Position numbers and translations under genes: made by a program
Shown here: piece by piece, positions 45,335 through 53,584 of the stretch
Layout of the letters: each line of letters starts with the position of its first letter
Numbering within the stretch: the stretch's first letter is position 1
The notes under the pieces: model-generated
What the model was told of the DNA's origin: nothing
Seen by the model: only the letters and a program-made list of their open reading frames with translations
The model's database searches: none
Assembly: GCA_910577665.1 (NCBI GenBank)
Contig: CAJTOJ010000016.1
Location: forward strand, 1-64,000
Source of the DNA: an uncultured Acetatifactor sp.
GTDB taxonomy: Bacteria > Bacillota > Clostridia > Lachnospirales > Lachnospiraceae
Length of the DNA stretch: 64,000 bases
Direction of reading: 5' to 3'

Positions 45335-46375
45335 TCATTCTTCTCTGTGTATATGCTGAACCGGATGGGTCTTCTCTGTAATGGGCAGGATCGCTACATC
45401 CTCCATGGCCTGGATCTTCTCAATGAGTGCAGGCAGGGCTTCTATTGTGGTATGCTTCTCTGCGGAATCATGCATCAGCACCACATTTGTCTCTCTGTCC
45501 AGGATCCCCTTGGTGCAATTCTCCAGAAGTGTCTCCACTGGCAGGATCTGGCTGCCTCCGTCCCCGGAGGATATATTCCAGTCAAAGAAGCGTACATCCT
45601 GTGTCTCCAGGTAATCGGCAAACAGCCACATATCCAGATTGCTGACTGTATTGGAGCTACCTCCCGGAAACCTGTAAACCGTGCTCTCCTGCCCGGTCAC
45701 CTCATAAATATACTCCCGGATCTTTGCAAAATCATCTGCAAAAGCATCCACGGAAGCATAGATCTGGGAGTATTTGTGACTATACGAATGCATCCCCAGG
45801 GTATGTCCCCTGGCTACAATCTCCTGCATGGCTTCCCTGGCCCTGTCGCTATCCTTTCCCACCACAAAAAAGGTAGCCTTCACATCATATTCGTCCAGGA
45901 TATCCAGAATCTCGTCTGTATAGATACTGGGTCCGTCATCAAAGGTCAGATAAACCTTATGTGCTGCCAGATCTCCCTCCTCTAAATCCTCCGGGTTCTC
46001 TGTCTGGGAATCCCCGTCTTCAAGCAGGTCGACTGTCTCTTTCCCTTCTCCGCCTGGCTTGTCCTCTGACTCTCCTGTGTCCTCCCCGGTTTTCTCTTCG
46101 CCTACTTGTCCCTCACCTGGATCCCCGGTCAGCTTCCCATCTTCTGCCGGTTCCTCCTGCCCTGTCTGGTTCTCCTGTACCACTCTTGTGAGTCTCTCCA
46201 CCTGTCCGGACAGCCTGGCCAGCATCTGCTCCTGCTCATACACCTTGACAAACAGAAAGAGGAGTATCACCGCCAGTGCCAGGATGGACAGGAACATCAT
46301 CAGAATCATGCTTTTCCCGCCCCTGCGGGTACGCCCCATTCCCGGCATCTCTGCCTTTTTACTGCTTTCTGACAT
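45335..46375 (-). CDS. Membrane-anchored polysaccharide deacetylase
   Basis: 346 aa. One N-terminal membrane helix (about 24-42), a short coiled-coil, an acidic Glu/Gly/Asp-rich linker (about 70-135), then a NodB domain. Metal and catalytic motifs: TFDDGPS and HSYSH, with FRFPGGSS-like YRFPGGSSN and VLMHDS. It probably deacetylates peptidoglycan GlcNAc outside the membrane. GGAAGGTG precedes the ATG at 46375; an in-frame TTG lies 12 bp upstream. It has its own promoter. Confidence 0.92.
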   Translation of the reverse strand: MSESSKKAEMPGMGRTRRGGKSMILMMFLSILALAVILLFLFVKVYEQEQMLARLSGQVERLTRVVQENQTGQEEPAEDGKLTGDPGEGQVGEEKTGEDTGESEDKPGGEGKETVDLLEDGDSQTENPEDLEEGDLAAHKVYLTFDDGPSIYTDEILDILDEYDVKATFFVVGKDSDRAREAMQEIVARGHTLGMHSYSHKYSQIYASVDAFADDFAKIREYIYEVTGQESTVYRFPGGSSNTVSNLDMWLFADYLETQDVRFFDWNISSGDGGSQILPVETLLENCTKGILDRETNVVLMHDSAEKHTTIEALPALIEKIQAMEDVAILPITEKTHPVQHIHREE

Positions 46376-46411
46376 AGCACCTTCCAATCTTTACATAGAC
46401 TTACAGACCTT

Positions 46412-46439
46412 AGTATAACATATTCCCTCTTATTGTAAA
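46412..46439 (-). promoter_or_regulatory. Promoter of the polysaccharide deacetylase gene
   Basis: TTTACA (46439-46434), a 16-bp spacer and TATACT (46417-46412). Confidence 0.6.
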
Positions 46440-46451
46440 AGGCAAAAATGA

Positions 46452-46478
46452 AAAAAGGGCATGCAAAATACCCTTTTT
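46452..46478 (-). terminator. Terminator of the Cys-rich membrane peptide gene
   Basis: AAAAAGGG/CCCTTTTT dyad followed on the minus strand by CATTTTTGCC. A second strong dyad CAGATACCC/GGGTATCTG is at 46530-46559, between this and the gene. Confidence 0.7.
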
Positions 46479-46572
46479 CCTTCCTGCCAGTATGCTGACC
46501 CGATTGCTTTCAGCCCAATGGCGCAGAACCAGATACCCCCTACAGGCAACGGGTATCTGCTCCCGCGGCATT

Positions 46573-46746
46573 CTAGTTCTCAGATCCCTCTGCCGTCCCT
46601 TCCACACAGTGGCCGCATCCGCCACAGGTGCCCATGCATCCGGGGCATCCTCCACTGCATTGTCCGCTGCGGAGCTTGCGAAGCTGACTCCGTAAAATAA
46701 AAAAAGCCACAATTGCAAGAACTGTAATAATTATGATATCTACCAT
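46573..46746 (-). CDS. FeoB-associated Cys-rich membrane protein
   Basis: 57 aa. One membrane helix (about 3-19) followed by a basic stretch and a cysteine cluster with six Cys at 30, 34, 37, 41, 44 and 47 (GCPGCMGTCGGCGHC). Small proteins of this design usually follow feoB and are linked to ferrous iron uptake. Here feoA and feoB are not in the window. A Fur box covers the start site of its promoter. The start at 46746 is supported by GAGAGG 11 nt upstream. Confidence 0.78.
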   Translation of the reverse strand: MVDIIIITVLAIVAFFILRSQLRKLRSGQCSGGCPGCMGTCGGCGHCVEGTAEGSEN

Positions 46747-46825
46747 CTGTACTTGATCCTCTCTTTCCCACTTGCTGCCTCTTATATCCAATATATGTGA
46801 ATTCGCTTCCATGGTGCATATATCA

Positions 46826-46874
46826 AATGAGATTCATTCTCATTTATTGTACTTCCAAAACACAACTCTGTCAA
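46826..46874 (-). promoter_or_regulatory. Iron-regulated promoter with Fur box
   Basis: TTGACA (46874-46869), a 17-bp spacer and TACAAT (46851-46846). Immediately downstream lies AATGAGATTCATTCTCATT (46826-46844), a 9-1-9 palindrome with one mismatch, close to classical Fur sites. It would block the start site when iron is sufficient. Confidence 0.78.
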
Positions 46875-46897
46875 GGATTTTTCCAGGGAACCTGCCC

Positions 46898-47257
46898 CTA
46901 TCCTTCGCTCTGTTCCGGATAGTGCCCGTGGATACAGCAATGGTAATAGAGATCCGGGCTGGCACTCTCCCGGAACCGATACCAGATTTCCTCCGGCACA
47001 TCAAAGTAATGTCTGATCCCCATATCTTTCCTAAGTCTGATTCCAAGCACTTCACACTGCAAATCATAGCAGATCCGCTCTATGTGCATGCTGCGGAAAC
47101 CAAAAAAGACCACTATGGTCCTTTCATTCAGCCAATATTTTTTTCCTCTCTGTGCCTCTTTATTTCTTCCTTTATCTCTCTGCATTATATACCCCCTGCT
47201 GCTCTGGCCTGTACCATCCATGATGACACAGACATTCTCTTCCTTTCGCACTTTCAT
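46898..47257 (-). CDS. Small protein with a KTSC-like domain
   Basis: 119 aa from 47257, where GGGGAG lies 6 nt upstream; the frame is open to 47326 without a ribosome site. The C-terminal 45 residues follow the KTSC pattern: MGIRHYFDVPEEIWYRF, then a Ser/Pro turn and YYHCCIHGHYPE. The N-terminal half is basic and unrecognised. KTSC proteins have no firm function; some lie next to nucleic-acid enzymes or in phages. It ends 24 bp before the promoter of the Cys-rich peptide gene. Confidence 0.55.
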   Translation of the reverse strand: MKVRKEENVCVIMDGTGQSSRGYIMQRDKGRNKEAQRGKKYWLNERTIVVFFGFRSMHIERICYDLQCEVLGIRLRKDMGIRHYFDVPEEIWYRFRESASPDLYYHCCIHGHYPEQSEG

Positions 47258-47425
47258 GGGAAACTCCCCTGCCTGTTTATCCCTCCCCTCCTGATCTGGA
47301 ACATTCCCATATGAATAATCTAGCATTACAACACCATTTATTCATGTTTATTTGATAATCCCATTATTTTCCTTCTACATTTTATGATACCTAAACTCCC
47401 ATGCAGCCAGCCCCACCACCATACC

Positions 47426-47559
47426 TAAAAGTCTGAGAGTTTAGGTGATGCACACAAAATGAGCAAGAGAAGCTCCTTTTGGCGCACAGCTGTCTCGGTT
47501 TTTGCGCATAGGAAGCGCAAAAAACACTTCGCGGTACTAGAATGGCATAGGGACTTTTA
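47426..47559. mobile_element. MITE-like structured repeat, family 1, copy E
   Basis: About 134 bp with short ends TAAAAGTC/GACTTTTA, like the AAAGTCT ends of D2. The core block GATGCACACAAAATGAGC is followed by a weakened first hairpin and a second hairpin TTTTTGCGC/GCGCAAAAA. No target duplication is seen. It ends 11 bp upstream of the aroF -35 element. Confidence 0.68.
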
Positions 47560-47570
47560 TAGTAAATATC

Positions 47571-47599
47571 TTGCGGCTTTCATTTTCTTATACTATAAT
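47571..47599 (+). promoter_or_regulatory. DAHP synthase promoter
   Basis: TTGCGG (47571-47576), a 17-bp spacer and TATAAT (47594-47599). The leader is about 115 nt; it has no clear T-box or trp-type leader peptide. Confidence 0.65.
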
Positions 47600-47721
47600 G
47601 GGGAATGGCACAAAGGCCAAATCCCCTGTCAATCTCCTCACAGTAGCCTAATAGTGCCCTGTACGAAAAGGCCGGAGGATTCCAAAATCCACAGAAAGGA
47701 ATACAGAAGGTACGCCGGACG

Positions 47722-48771
47722 GTGCACCTGGTTAGAAAACAGATGAGCTTTGAATATGTGAAAAAACTTCCCACACCCGCTGAAATCCGAAGCGAACTCC
47801 CACTTTCCCCTAAGATGGAACAGTTAAAGTCCCTTCGGGACTCCCAGATCAAGGATGTGATCTGCGGCAGAAGCAGCAAATTCCTTGTCATCATCGGCCC
47901 ATGCTCTGCAGATAACGAAGACTCTGTATGTGATTATGTCAGCAGGCTGGCGAAGCTCCATGATAAAGTAAAGGACAGGCTGATCCTGATTCCCCGGATC
48001 TATACCAACAAACCCCGGACCACCGGGGAGGGCTATAAGGGTATCATCCACCAGCCGGATCCCGAAAAAAAACCGAATTTCCTGGCTGGTCTCATAGCCA
48101 TGCGCAAGATGCAGATCCGGGCCATGTCTGAGTCGGGCCTTTCAGCCGCCGATGAGATGCTCTATCCGGAGAACTGGGGATATGTATCGGATCTCCTCTC
48201 CTATGTAGCCATCGGTGCACGCTCCGTAGAAGACCAGCAGCACCGTCTGACTGTCAGTGGCTTTGATGTACCGGCAGGCATGAAAAACCCTACCAGCGGA
48301 GACCTGTCTGTGATGCTTAACTCTGTGTATGCCGCCCAGCACCCCCATTCCTTCATTTACAGGGGATGGGAGGTAAATACCACCGGTAACGAGCTGACCC
48401 ACACTGTGCTGCGGGGCGCCACCAACAAGCACGGCAACAGTATCCCCAATTACCACTATGAGGATCTGAACCGTCTCCTGGAGATGTATGGCAATATGGA
48501 TCTGAAGAATCCAGCCTGCATCATTGATGCCAATCATTCCAACTCAGGAAAACAGTTTGCACAGCAGATCCGCATCACCAAGGAGGTCATGCATAGCCGC
48601 AAGCTGAATCCGGATATCCATCGTCTGGTAAAAGGTGTCATGATTGAAAGCTATATAGAGGAAGGCTGTCAGAAAGTGGGCGGTGGTATCTACGGAAAAT
48701 CCATCACGGATCCCTGTCTGGGATGGAAGGATTCCGAACAACTGATTTATGACATTGCAGAGTATGAATAA
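47722..48771 (+). CDS. aroF: 3-deoxy-7-phosphoheptulonate synthase (DAHP synthase, AroFGH type)
   Basis: 349 aa. It condenses erythrose-4-P and PEP, the first step of aromatic amino acid synthesis. Family motifs: IIGPCSADNE, the PRIYTNKPRTTGEGYKG segment, GATNKHGNSIPNY, DANHSNSGK and ESYIEEGCQ. The GTG at 47722 has AGAAGG 11 nt upstream and is preferred; an ATG at 47743 lacks a ribosome site. It is monocistronic with its own promoter and terminator. The exact isozyme name (F, G or H) is not determinable. Confidence 0.93.
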   Translation: MHLVRKQMSFEYVKKLPTPAEIRSELPLSPKMEQLKSLRDSQIKDVICGRSSKFLVIIGPCSADNEDSVCDYVSRLAKLHDKVKDRLILIPRIYTNKPRTTGEGYKGIIHQPDPEKKPNFLAGLIAMRKMQIRAMSESGLSAADEMLYPENWGYVSDLLSYVAIGARSVEDQQHRLTVSGFDVPAGMKNPTSGDLSVMLNSVYAAQHPHSFIYRGWEVNTTGNELTHTVLRGATNKHGNSIPNYHYEDLNRLLEMYGNMDLKNPACIIDANHSNSGKQFAQQIRITKEVMHSRKLNPDIHRLVKGVMIESYIEEGCQKVGGGIYGKSITDPCLGWKDSEQLIYDIAEYE

Positions 48772-48784
48772 TACGGCTTCTATA

Positions 48785-48817
48785 AAACAGGCAGGACCTC
48801 ACGTCCTGCCTGTCTTT
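48785..48817. terminator. Bidirectional terminator between aroF and spoIIM
   Basis: Perfect stem ACAGGCAGGAC / GTCCTGCCTGT with a 5-nt loop and T-rich exit, between convergent genes. Confidence 0.88.
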
Positions 48818-48826
48818 GGAACAGAA

Positions 48827-49495
48827 TCAGAATACCTTCAGATACCCCAGCAGAAATTTGGGATTCACATAAGCTTCCAGATAGCAGCCCAATATGACTA
48901 CTCCAAGGATCAATGCCAGCTTCCCCACCTTCCCTGGCAGAAAACCTTTCTCCGCCAGCTCTGCGCTGATGCTTCTGGAATAAATCCCTTTGTACAGGGA
49001 TTCACACCAACCCAGAAGCGCCAGCATGGCAGGCACATACAGCAAATACTGTGGAAATACCCCCACCAGGGACAGGAGGATCCCCTTAAATCCATAACGC
49101 AAAGCCAGGGCCGACAGATAGGCCCCAGCGGCCATACCATACCAGCCTACCGCTCCTGCACATACCACTAGTCCCAGATATGTGGTACACAACGCTGCCA
49201 TGCCCAGAACTACCAGGATTCTCTTGCGGAAAATATAGAAAAAAAACGCCCTGCTATCTATGGTCATATATTTCATGTGATACAAAGTATCCTCATCAAA
49301 TAATCCCGTCCCTTTCAGCAACACGCTCTTTCCCATGTTCATCACCAGGATCCCTGCCACCACACCGATACAAAATACCGGCAGCACCGGAACCTTTGTC
49401 ATCCCTATTCTCTTCCCTGCGATCTGCATCTGTCCTGCCTGCTTTCCATGCCCCTGTCCCTTCATATGTATGCAAGAAGCGGCCTGTCTATTCAT
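48827..49495 (-). CDS. spoIIM: Stage II sporulation protein M
   Basis: 222 aa. A short soluble N-terminus is followed by five or six membrane helices. The SpoIIM pattern is seen in KSVLLKGTGLFDEDTLYHM, GVFPQYLLYVPAM and the ending LEAYVNPKFL. It works with SpoIID and SpoIIP in the engulfment machinery that remodels septal peptidoglycan. The ribosome site is weak, so the start could be Met11 or Met32. Second clear sporulation gene of the window. Confidence 0.87.
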   Translation of the reverse strand: MNRQAASCIHMKGQGHGKQAGQMQIAGKRIGMTKVPVLPVFCIGVVAGILVMNMGKSVLLKGTGLFDEDTLYHMKYMTIDSRAFFFYIFRKRILVVLGMAALCTTYLGLVVCAGAVGWYGMAAGAYLSALALRYGFKGILLSLVGVFPQYLLYVPAMLALLGWCESLYKGIYSRSISAELAEKGFLPGKVGKLALILGVVILGCYLEAYVNPKFLLGYLKVF

Positions 49496-49587
49496 GCCCT
49501 CTTTGGCTCTTCTTTTTTATAAAACAGACAACAGGGGCAGGGAAAAATGTTCCCTGCCCCTGTGATAGGTCTTTTGCAGTACCCTTC

Positions 49588-50907
49588 TTATGCAGAACAT
49601 TTGCACAGCAGCCTCTGACAATTCCTCTCTTCCAAAAGCTTCTCCACACTTGTCAGCTTCACACAGAGCACAAAAAGCTCTGTTGCCATTGTCATCTCCT
49701 CCGGTGTAGGGAAGGAAGGTGCAATACGTATATTGCTGTCCTTGGGATCCACGCCATAAGGGAATGTGGCACCTGCCCCGGTCAGCACCACACCAGCTTC
49801 CTTGCACCTGGCCACGATCTTCCTGGCACATCCCTCCATGGCATCAAAAGAAATAAAATATCCACCATTGGGGTTGGTCCAGGTACCAATATCCAGACCA
49901 GACAATTCCCTGTCCAATACCTTCAGCACAGCCTCAAATTTAGGACGCACCTGGGCTGCCTGCTGCTTCATGTGTTCCCGGATACCATTTATATCCTTAA
50001 AATAGCGCACATGTCGCAATTGATTTACCTTGTCATAGCCAATGGTCCGGATGGTCATACTCTTCCTGATCTCCTCCAGGTTGGCCTTGGAAGCCGCTAC
50101 CGCTGCCACCCCGGCACCTGCAAAGCTGATCTTGGAAGTAGAACAGAACTCATAGACCAGATCCGGGTTGCCTGCCTGCTCACACAGTCCAAGAATCTCT
50201 GCAAGCTCATCCTCCCTGTCCTCATAAAGCGGATGAACCGCATAGGCATTATCCCAATAGATCCTGAAGTCTTTCGCCGCCGGCTTTAGATTTGCAAATC
50301 TCTCCACTGTCTCTCTGGAATAGGTGTAACCCTGAGGATTGGAATATTTGGGTACACACCAGATTCCCTTGACGGTCTCGTCCTCTGTCACCAGACGCTC
50401 CACCATGTCCATATCCGGCCCCTGGGGTGTCATAGGCACGGTGATCATTTCTATTCCAAAATGCTGGGTAATGGCAAAATGCCTGTCATAGCCGGGAGCC
50501 GGGCAGAGGAATTTTACCTTATCCAGCCTGCACCAGGGAGTATTTCCCATAACACCATGTGTCACGGAACGACAGACCATGTCATACATAATACTGAGAC
50601 TGGCATTCCCACAGACGATCACGTTTTCCCCGGAAACCCCCATGATCTCTCCCATCAGCCGCTTGGCCTCGGGTATTCCATCCATCAGCCCATAATTGCG
50701 GACGTCAAAACCATTCTCTGTCCTCATGTCACTATCCGAATGCAGCACATCCATCATATCGCTGACCAGGTCAAGCTGGGATGCACCTGGCTTTCCCCTG
50801 GACATGTCCAGCTTCAGTCCCTTTCCCTTTGCTTCCTCATAAGCTGTCTCCAACTGCGCCTTTAATGCTGTCAATTCCTGTTTGCCCATCTCCTGATATG
50901 CTTTCAT
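49588..50907 (-). CDS. Aspartate aminotransferase, atypical class I (subgroup Ic)
   Basis: 439 aa PLP enzyme. Schiff-base Lys lies in STSKISFAGAG, the PLP-phosphate Asn/Asp region in YWDNAYAVHPL, and the family opening KLDMSRGKPGASQLDL marks the MocR-like aspartate aminotransferase group. It probably interconverts aspartate and oxaloacetate. The start at 50907 fits the family N-terminus and has GGGAG 5-6 nt upstream; in-frame ATGs at 50919 and 50943 are possible. The last 15 residues are unusually Cys-rich (CQRLLCKCSA). Confidence 0.87.
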   Translation of the reverse strand: MKAYQEMGKQELTALKAQLETAYEEAKGKGLKLDMSRGKPGASQLDLVSDMMDVLHSDSDMRTENGFDVRNYGLMDGIPEAKRLMGEIMGVSGENVIVCGNASLSIMYDMVCRSVTHGVMGNTPWCRLDKVKFLCPAPGYDRHFAITQHFGIEMITVPMTPQGPDMDMVERLVTEDETVKGIWCVPKYSNPQGYTYSRETVERFANLKPAAKDFRIYWDNAYAVHPLYEDREDELAEILGLCEQAGNPDLVYEFCSTSKISFAGAGVAAVAASKANLEEIRKSMTIRTIGYDKVNQLRHVRYFKDINGIREHMKQQAAQVRPKFEAVLKVLDRELSGLDIGTWTNPNGGYFISFDAMEGCARKIVARCKEAGVVLTGAGATFPYGVDPKDSNIRIAPSFPTPEEMTMATELFVLCVKLTSVEKLLEERNCQRLLCKCSA

Positions 50908-50978
50908 CATAACTCCCATCTGCTCGTTCCTGCGAACACACATTTCTCCTCTTCTTTCACATCCTGCATATTTGCATT

Positions 50979-51012
50979 ATTGTATACAATCATACACTTG
51001 GTATACAATACC
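50979..51012. promoter_or_regulatory. Twin palindromes ahead of the aminotransferase gene
   Basis: ATTGTATACAAT (50979-50990, perfect) and GGTATACAATACC (51000-51012, 5-3-5). Both contain GTATACAAT in the same direction, 21 bp apart. On the minus strand TTGTAT and TATACA could form a promoter around them. A repressor site is inferred; no regulator is identified. Confidence 0.45.
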
Positions 51013-51054
51013 ACAAGTATTCTCATTACACAAGAGGGAATTTTAAAAAAGAAG

Positions 51055-51087
51055 AAAAAACCGCCACATTTATCATGTGACGGTTTT
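51055..51087 (-). terminator. rny terminator
   Basis: AAAACCGTCACA / TGTGGCGGTTTT stem followed by a T-run on the minus strand, 40 bp after the rny stop. Confidence 0.88.
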
Positions 51088-51127
51088 ATGTTTCTTAAAG
51101 TTTCACGGTCAGAAACTGTATGGGGTC

Positions 51128-52675
51128 TTATTTTGCATAATCAATTACGCGGCTTTCCCGGATCACATTCACCTTGATCTGTCCGGGATATTCCAGTTCA
51201 GCTTCAATCTGCTTGGAAATATCCCTGGCCAGCAGAACCATATCCGCATCTGATACCTGCTCTGGCACCACCATTACACGAACTTCACGACCTGCCTGAA
51301 TAGCAAAAGATTTATCTACACCTTTGAAATTGTTTGTTATTTCCTCTAATTGTTTTAATCTGCTGGTATAAGTCTCCAGAGTCTCCCTTCTCGCTCCCGG
51401 CCTTGCGGCAGATATCGTGTCGGCAGCTTGTACAATACAAGCAACCAGGGAAGTTGCTTCCACATCGCCATGATGGGACTCCACGGCGTTGATCACCGTT
51501 GCATTCTCCTTGTATTTCCGGCAGAGTTCCACACCCAGCTGAATATGGGAACCTTCCATCTCATGGTCAACGGATTTTCCGATATCATGGAGCAGACCCG
51601 CCCGCTTTGCAAGTCTTACATCCAGTCCCATCTCAGCAGCCAGCAGCCCTGAGAGCTGTGCCACTTCAATAGAATGCTTCAGTGCATTCTGGCCATAGCT
51701 GGTCCTAAAGCGCATCTTGCCCAGAAGTCTGACCAGTTCAGGATGGATACCATGTACGCCTACCTCCAGCGTTGCGGCTTCTCCCTCCTCCTTCATCATG
51801 ATCTCCACTTCCCTCTGTGCCTTCTCCACCATCTCCTCAATTCTGGCAGGGTGGATACGGCCATCAACGATCAGCTTTTCCAGTGCAATCCTTGCAACCT
51901 CCCTGCGGATGGGATCAAACCCGGACAGAATCACTGCTTCCGGTGTGTCATCAATTATCAGATCCACACCGGTCATGGTCTCCAGGGTACGGATATTACG
52001 TCCCTCCCTGCCAATGATCCTCCCCTTCATCTCATCACTGGGCAGCTGCACAACGGAGATTGTGGTCTCAGATACATGGTCTGCCGCACATCTCTGGATT
52101 GCCGACACCACATACTCCTTTGCCTTTTTGTCTGCTTCTTCTTTGGCGCGACTCTCCATTTCCTTGATCATCACAGCCGTCTCATGCTTCACTTCATCTT
52201 CAACAATTTTCAATAAGTAGTCTTTTGCCTGTTCAGAGGTTAAACCTGAAATTCGCTCCAGTTCCTGTACCCGCTGCTCATTTAGTTTGGAAACCTCTGT
52301 TTTCATCCTGTTTAGGGATTCTTCTTTGGCTGCCAGACTGGCCTCTCGCTTTTCAATGGCATCAGCCTTCTTATCAATGTTCTCTTCCTTCTGCTGGACC
52401 CTCCGCTCATAACGCTGGGCTTCCGCTCTTCTCTCCTTGATCTCCTTGTCCAACTCATTCTTGGTGCGAATGGATTCTTCTTTGACTTCAAGAAGGGATT
52501 CACGTTTCTTGGTCTCTGCAGTTTTCAGGGCTTCATCGATAATCTCTCTTGCCTTGTCCTGCGCATTGCCGATAGTGGCAGCCGTCACCTTCTTCTGGTA
52601 ATTGGAGACAACGATTGCCGTCACTACTGCGGTCACTGCGACAGCTATCACGACAGAAATAATGATCGGTAGCAT
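51128..52675 (-). CDS. rny: Ribonuclease Y
   Basis: 515 aa membrane-tethered endonuclease that starts mRNA decay. An N-terminal helix (about 3-24) is followed by a long coiled-coil (about 35-195), a KH domain (about 205-270, with GRIIGREGRNIRTLE) and an HD domain (about 330-420, with GLLHDIGKSVDHE). AGGAGG lies 12 nt before the ATG. It has its own promoter downstream of recX. Confidence 0.97.
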   Translation of the reverse strand: MLPIIISVVIAVAVTAVVTAIVVSNYQKKVTAATIGNAQDKAREIIDEALKTAETKKRESLLEVKEESIRTKNELDKEIKERRAEAQRYERRVQQKEENIDKKADAIEKREASLAAKEESLNRMKTEVSKLNEQRVQELERISGLTSEQAKDYLLKIVEDEVKHETAVMIKEMESRAKEEADKKAKEYVVSAIQRCAADHVSETTISVVQLPSDEMKGRIIGREGRNIRTLETMTGVDLIIDDTPEAVILSGFDPIRREVARIALEKLIVDGRIHPARIEEMVEKAQREVEIMMKEEGEAATLEVGVHGIHPELVRLLGKMRFRTSYGQNALKHSIEVAQLSGLLAAEMGLDVRLAKRAGLLHDIGKSVDHEMEGSHIQLGVELCRKYKENATVINAVESHHGDVEATSLVACIVQAADTISAARPGARRETLETYTSRLKQLEEITNNFKGVDKSFAIQAGREVRVMVVPEQVSDADMVLLARDISKQIEAELEYPGQIKVNVIRESRVIDYAK

Positions 52676-52823
52676 CTACAGGAGCACCTCCTTATAAAAT
52701 TTTCATTGTACACTTTCGCTGCAGGCATCTTGTCCACAGTTATATAGAATGTATGTACATGTCCCTTCCAGAACTTCTTTCAGGACGCTGAAAACATTCT
52801 AACAAGCAATTCACAACAGTTAA

Positions 52824-52852
52824 ATTCTAAACTCAAAAGAAGATTCTGTCAA
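52824..52852 (-). promoter_or_regulatory. rny promoter
   Basis: TTGACA (52852-52847), a 17-bp spacer and TAGAAT (52829-52824). The leader is about 140 nt. Confidence 0.72.
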
Positions 52853-52925
52853 GCATAAGTCTGAATATCTTCTAAAAATTTTTATACCCTTTTTATGTTA
52901 TTTGTGCATATTACTGATTTTCCTG

Positions 52926-53552
52926 TTACGCTTCCCAGGCATCCTCCCACAAAAGTACCTTCCGTATCTGCTCCCCGGAAAATCCCTTTCTCATCAGGAA
53001 GGCATACAACCGCTGCAATTCCTTCCTGTCTGCATGTTCCGGGTCATACTTTTTCTTCTCCAGAAGCTTCCTTATCATAGACTGCTCGTCCTGGACCCCT
53101 CCCTGGTCTTCCCAGACCTGCCAGGCCTGTTCCAAAGTCTCCCTGTCTATTCCCTTCCGAATCAGATCCTGCTCTATTCTCCGATGGCTTCTTACGCTTT
53201 CCTGGCCCGTTATATAACTGACGGCATATCGCAGATCATCAATATAATGATAACCCGCCACATACTCCAGCGCCTGTGTGATCACATCCTCTGGATAATA
53301 TCCTTCCTTCAACTTGTCATGAAGCTGCTTTGTGGTGTAGTCCCTGCTCTTCAGTAGATTCATAGCCCTTAGCCTGGCCCGCCTGGGCAGTACCTGTCCC
53401 AGTATGGTCTCATAATCTTCCTGGGCCAGGTCCTCCCCCTGGCGGACGTGATACAGCCGCAATTCACCTTTGTACAGCACAAAGGCTGCTTCTTCCTCTA
53501 TATAGATCCTGCTGCGGGATTTCGAGAGTTCCTCTATCCTGGTCACTACCAT
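52926..53552 (-). CDS. recX: RecX, modulator of RecA
   Basis: 208 aa, mostly helical with three-helix repeats. Typical parts: RARLRAMNLLKSRDYTTKQLHDKL, GYHYIDDLRYAVSYI, SHRRIEQDLIRKGI and the C-terminal RKGFSGEQIRKVL. It limits RecA filament growth. It follows recA by 32 bp and is probably cotranscribed from the SOS promoter. The start is uncertain by a few codons. Confidence 0.92.
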   Translation of the reverse strand: MVVTRIEELSKSRSRIYIEEEAAFVLYKGELRLYHVRQGEDLAQEDYETILGQVLPRRARLRAMNLLKSRDYTTKQLHDKLKEGYYPEDVITQALEYVAGYHYIDDLRYAVSYITGQESVRSHRRIEQDLIRKGIDRETLEQAWQVWEDQGGVQDEQSMIRKLLEKKKYDPEHADRKELQRLYAFLMRKGFSGEQIRKVLLWEDAWEA

Positions 53553-53584
53553 ATGCTCTGTTCACGCTCCCTGTTTCCTCTGGT

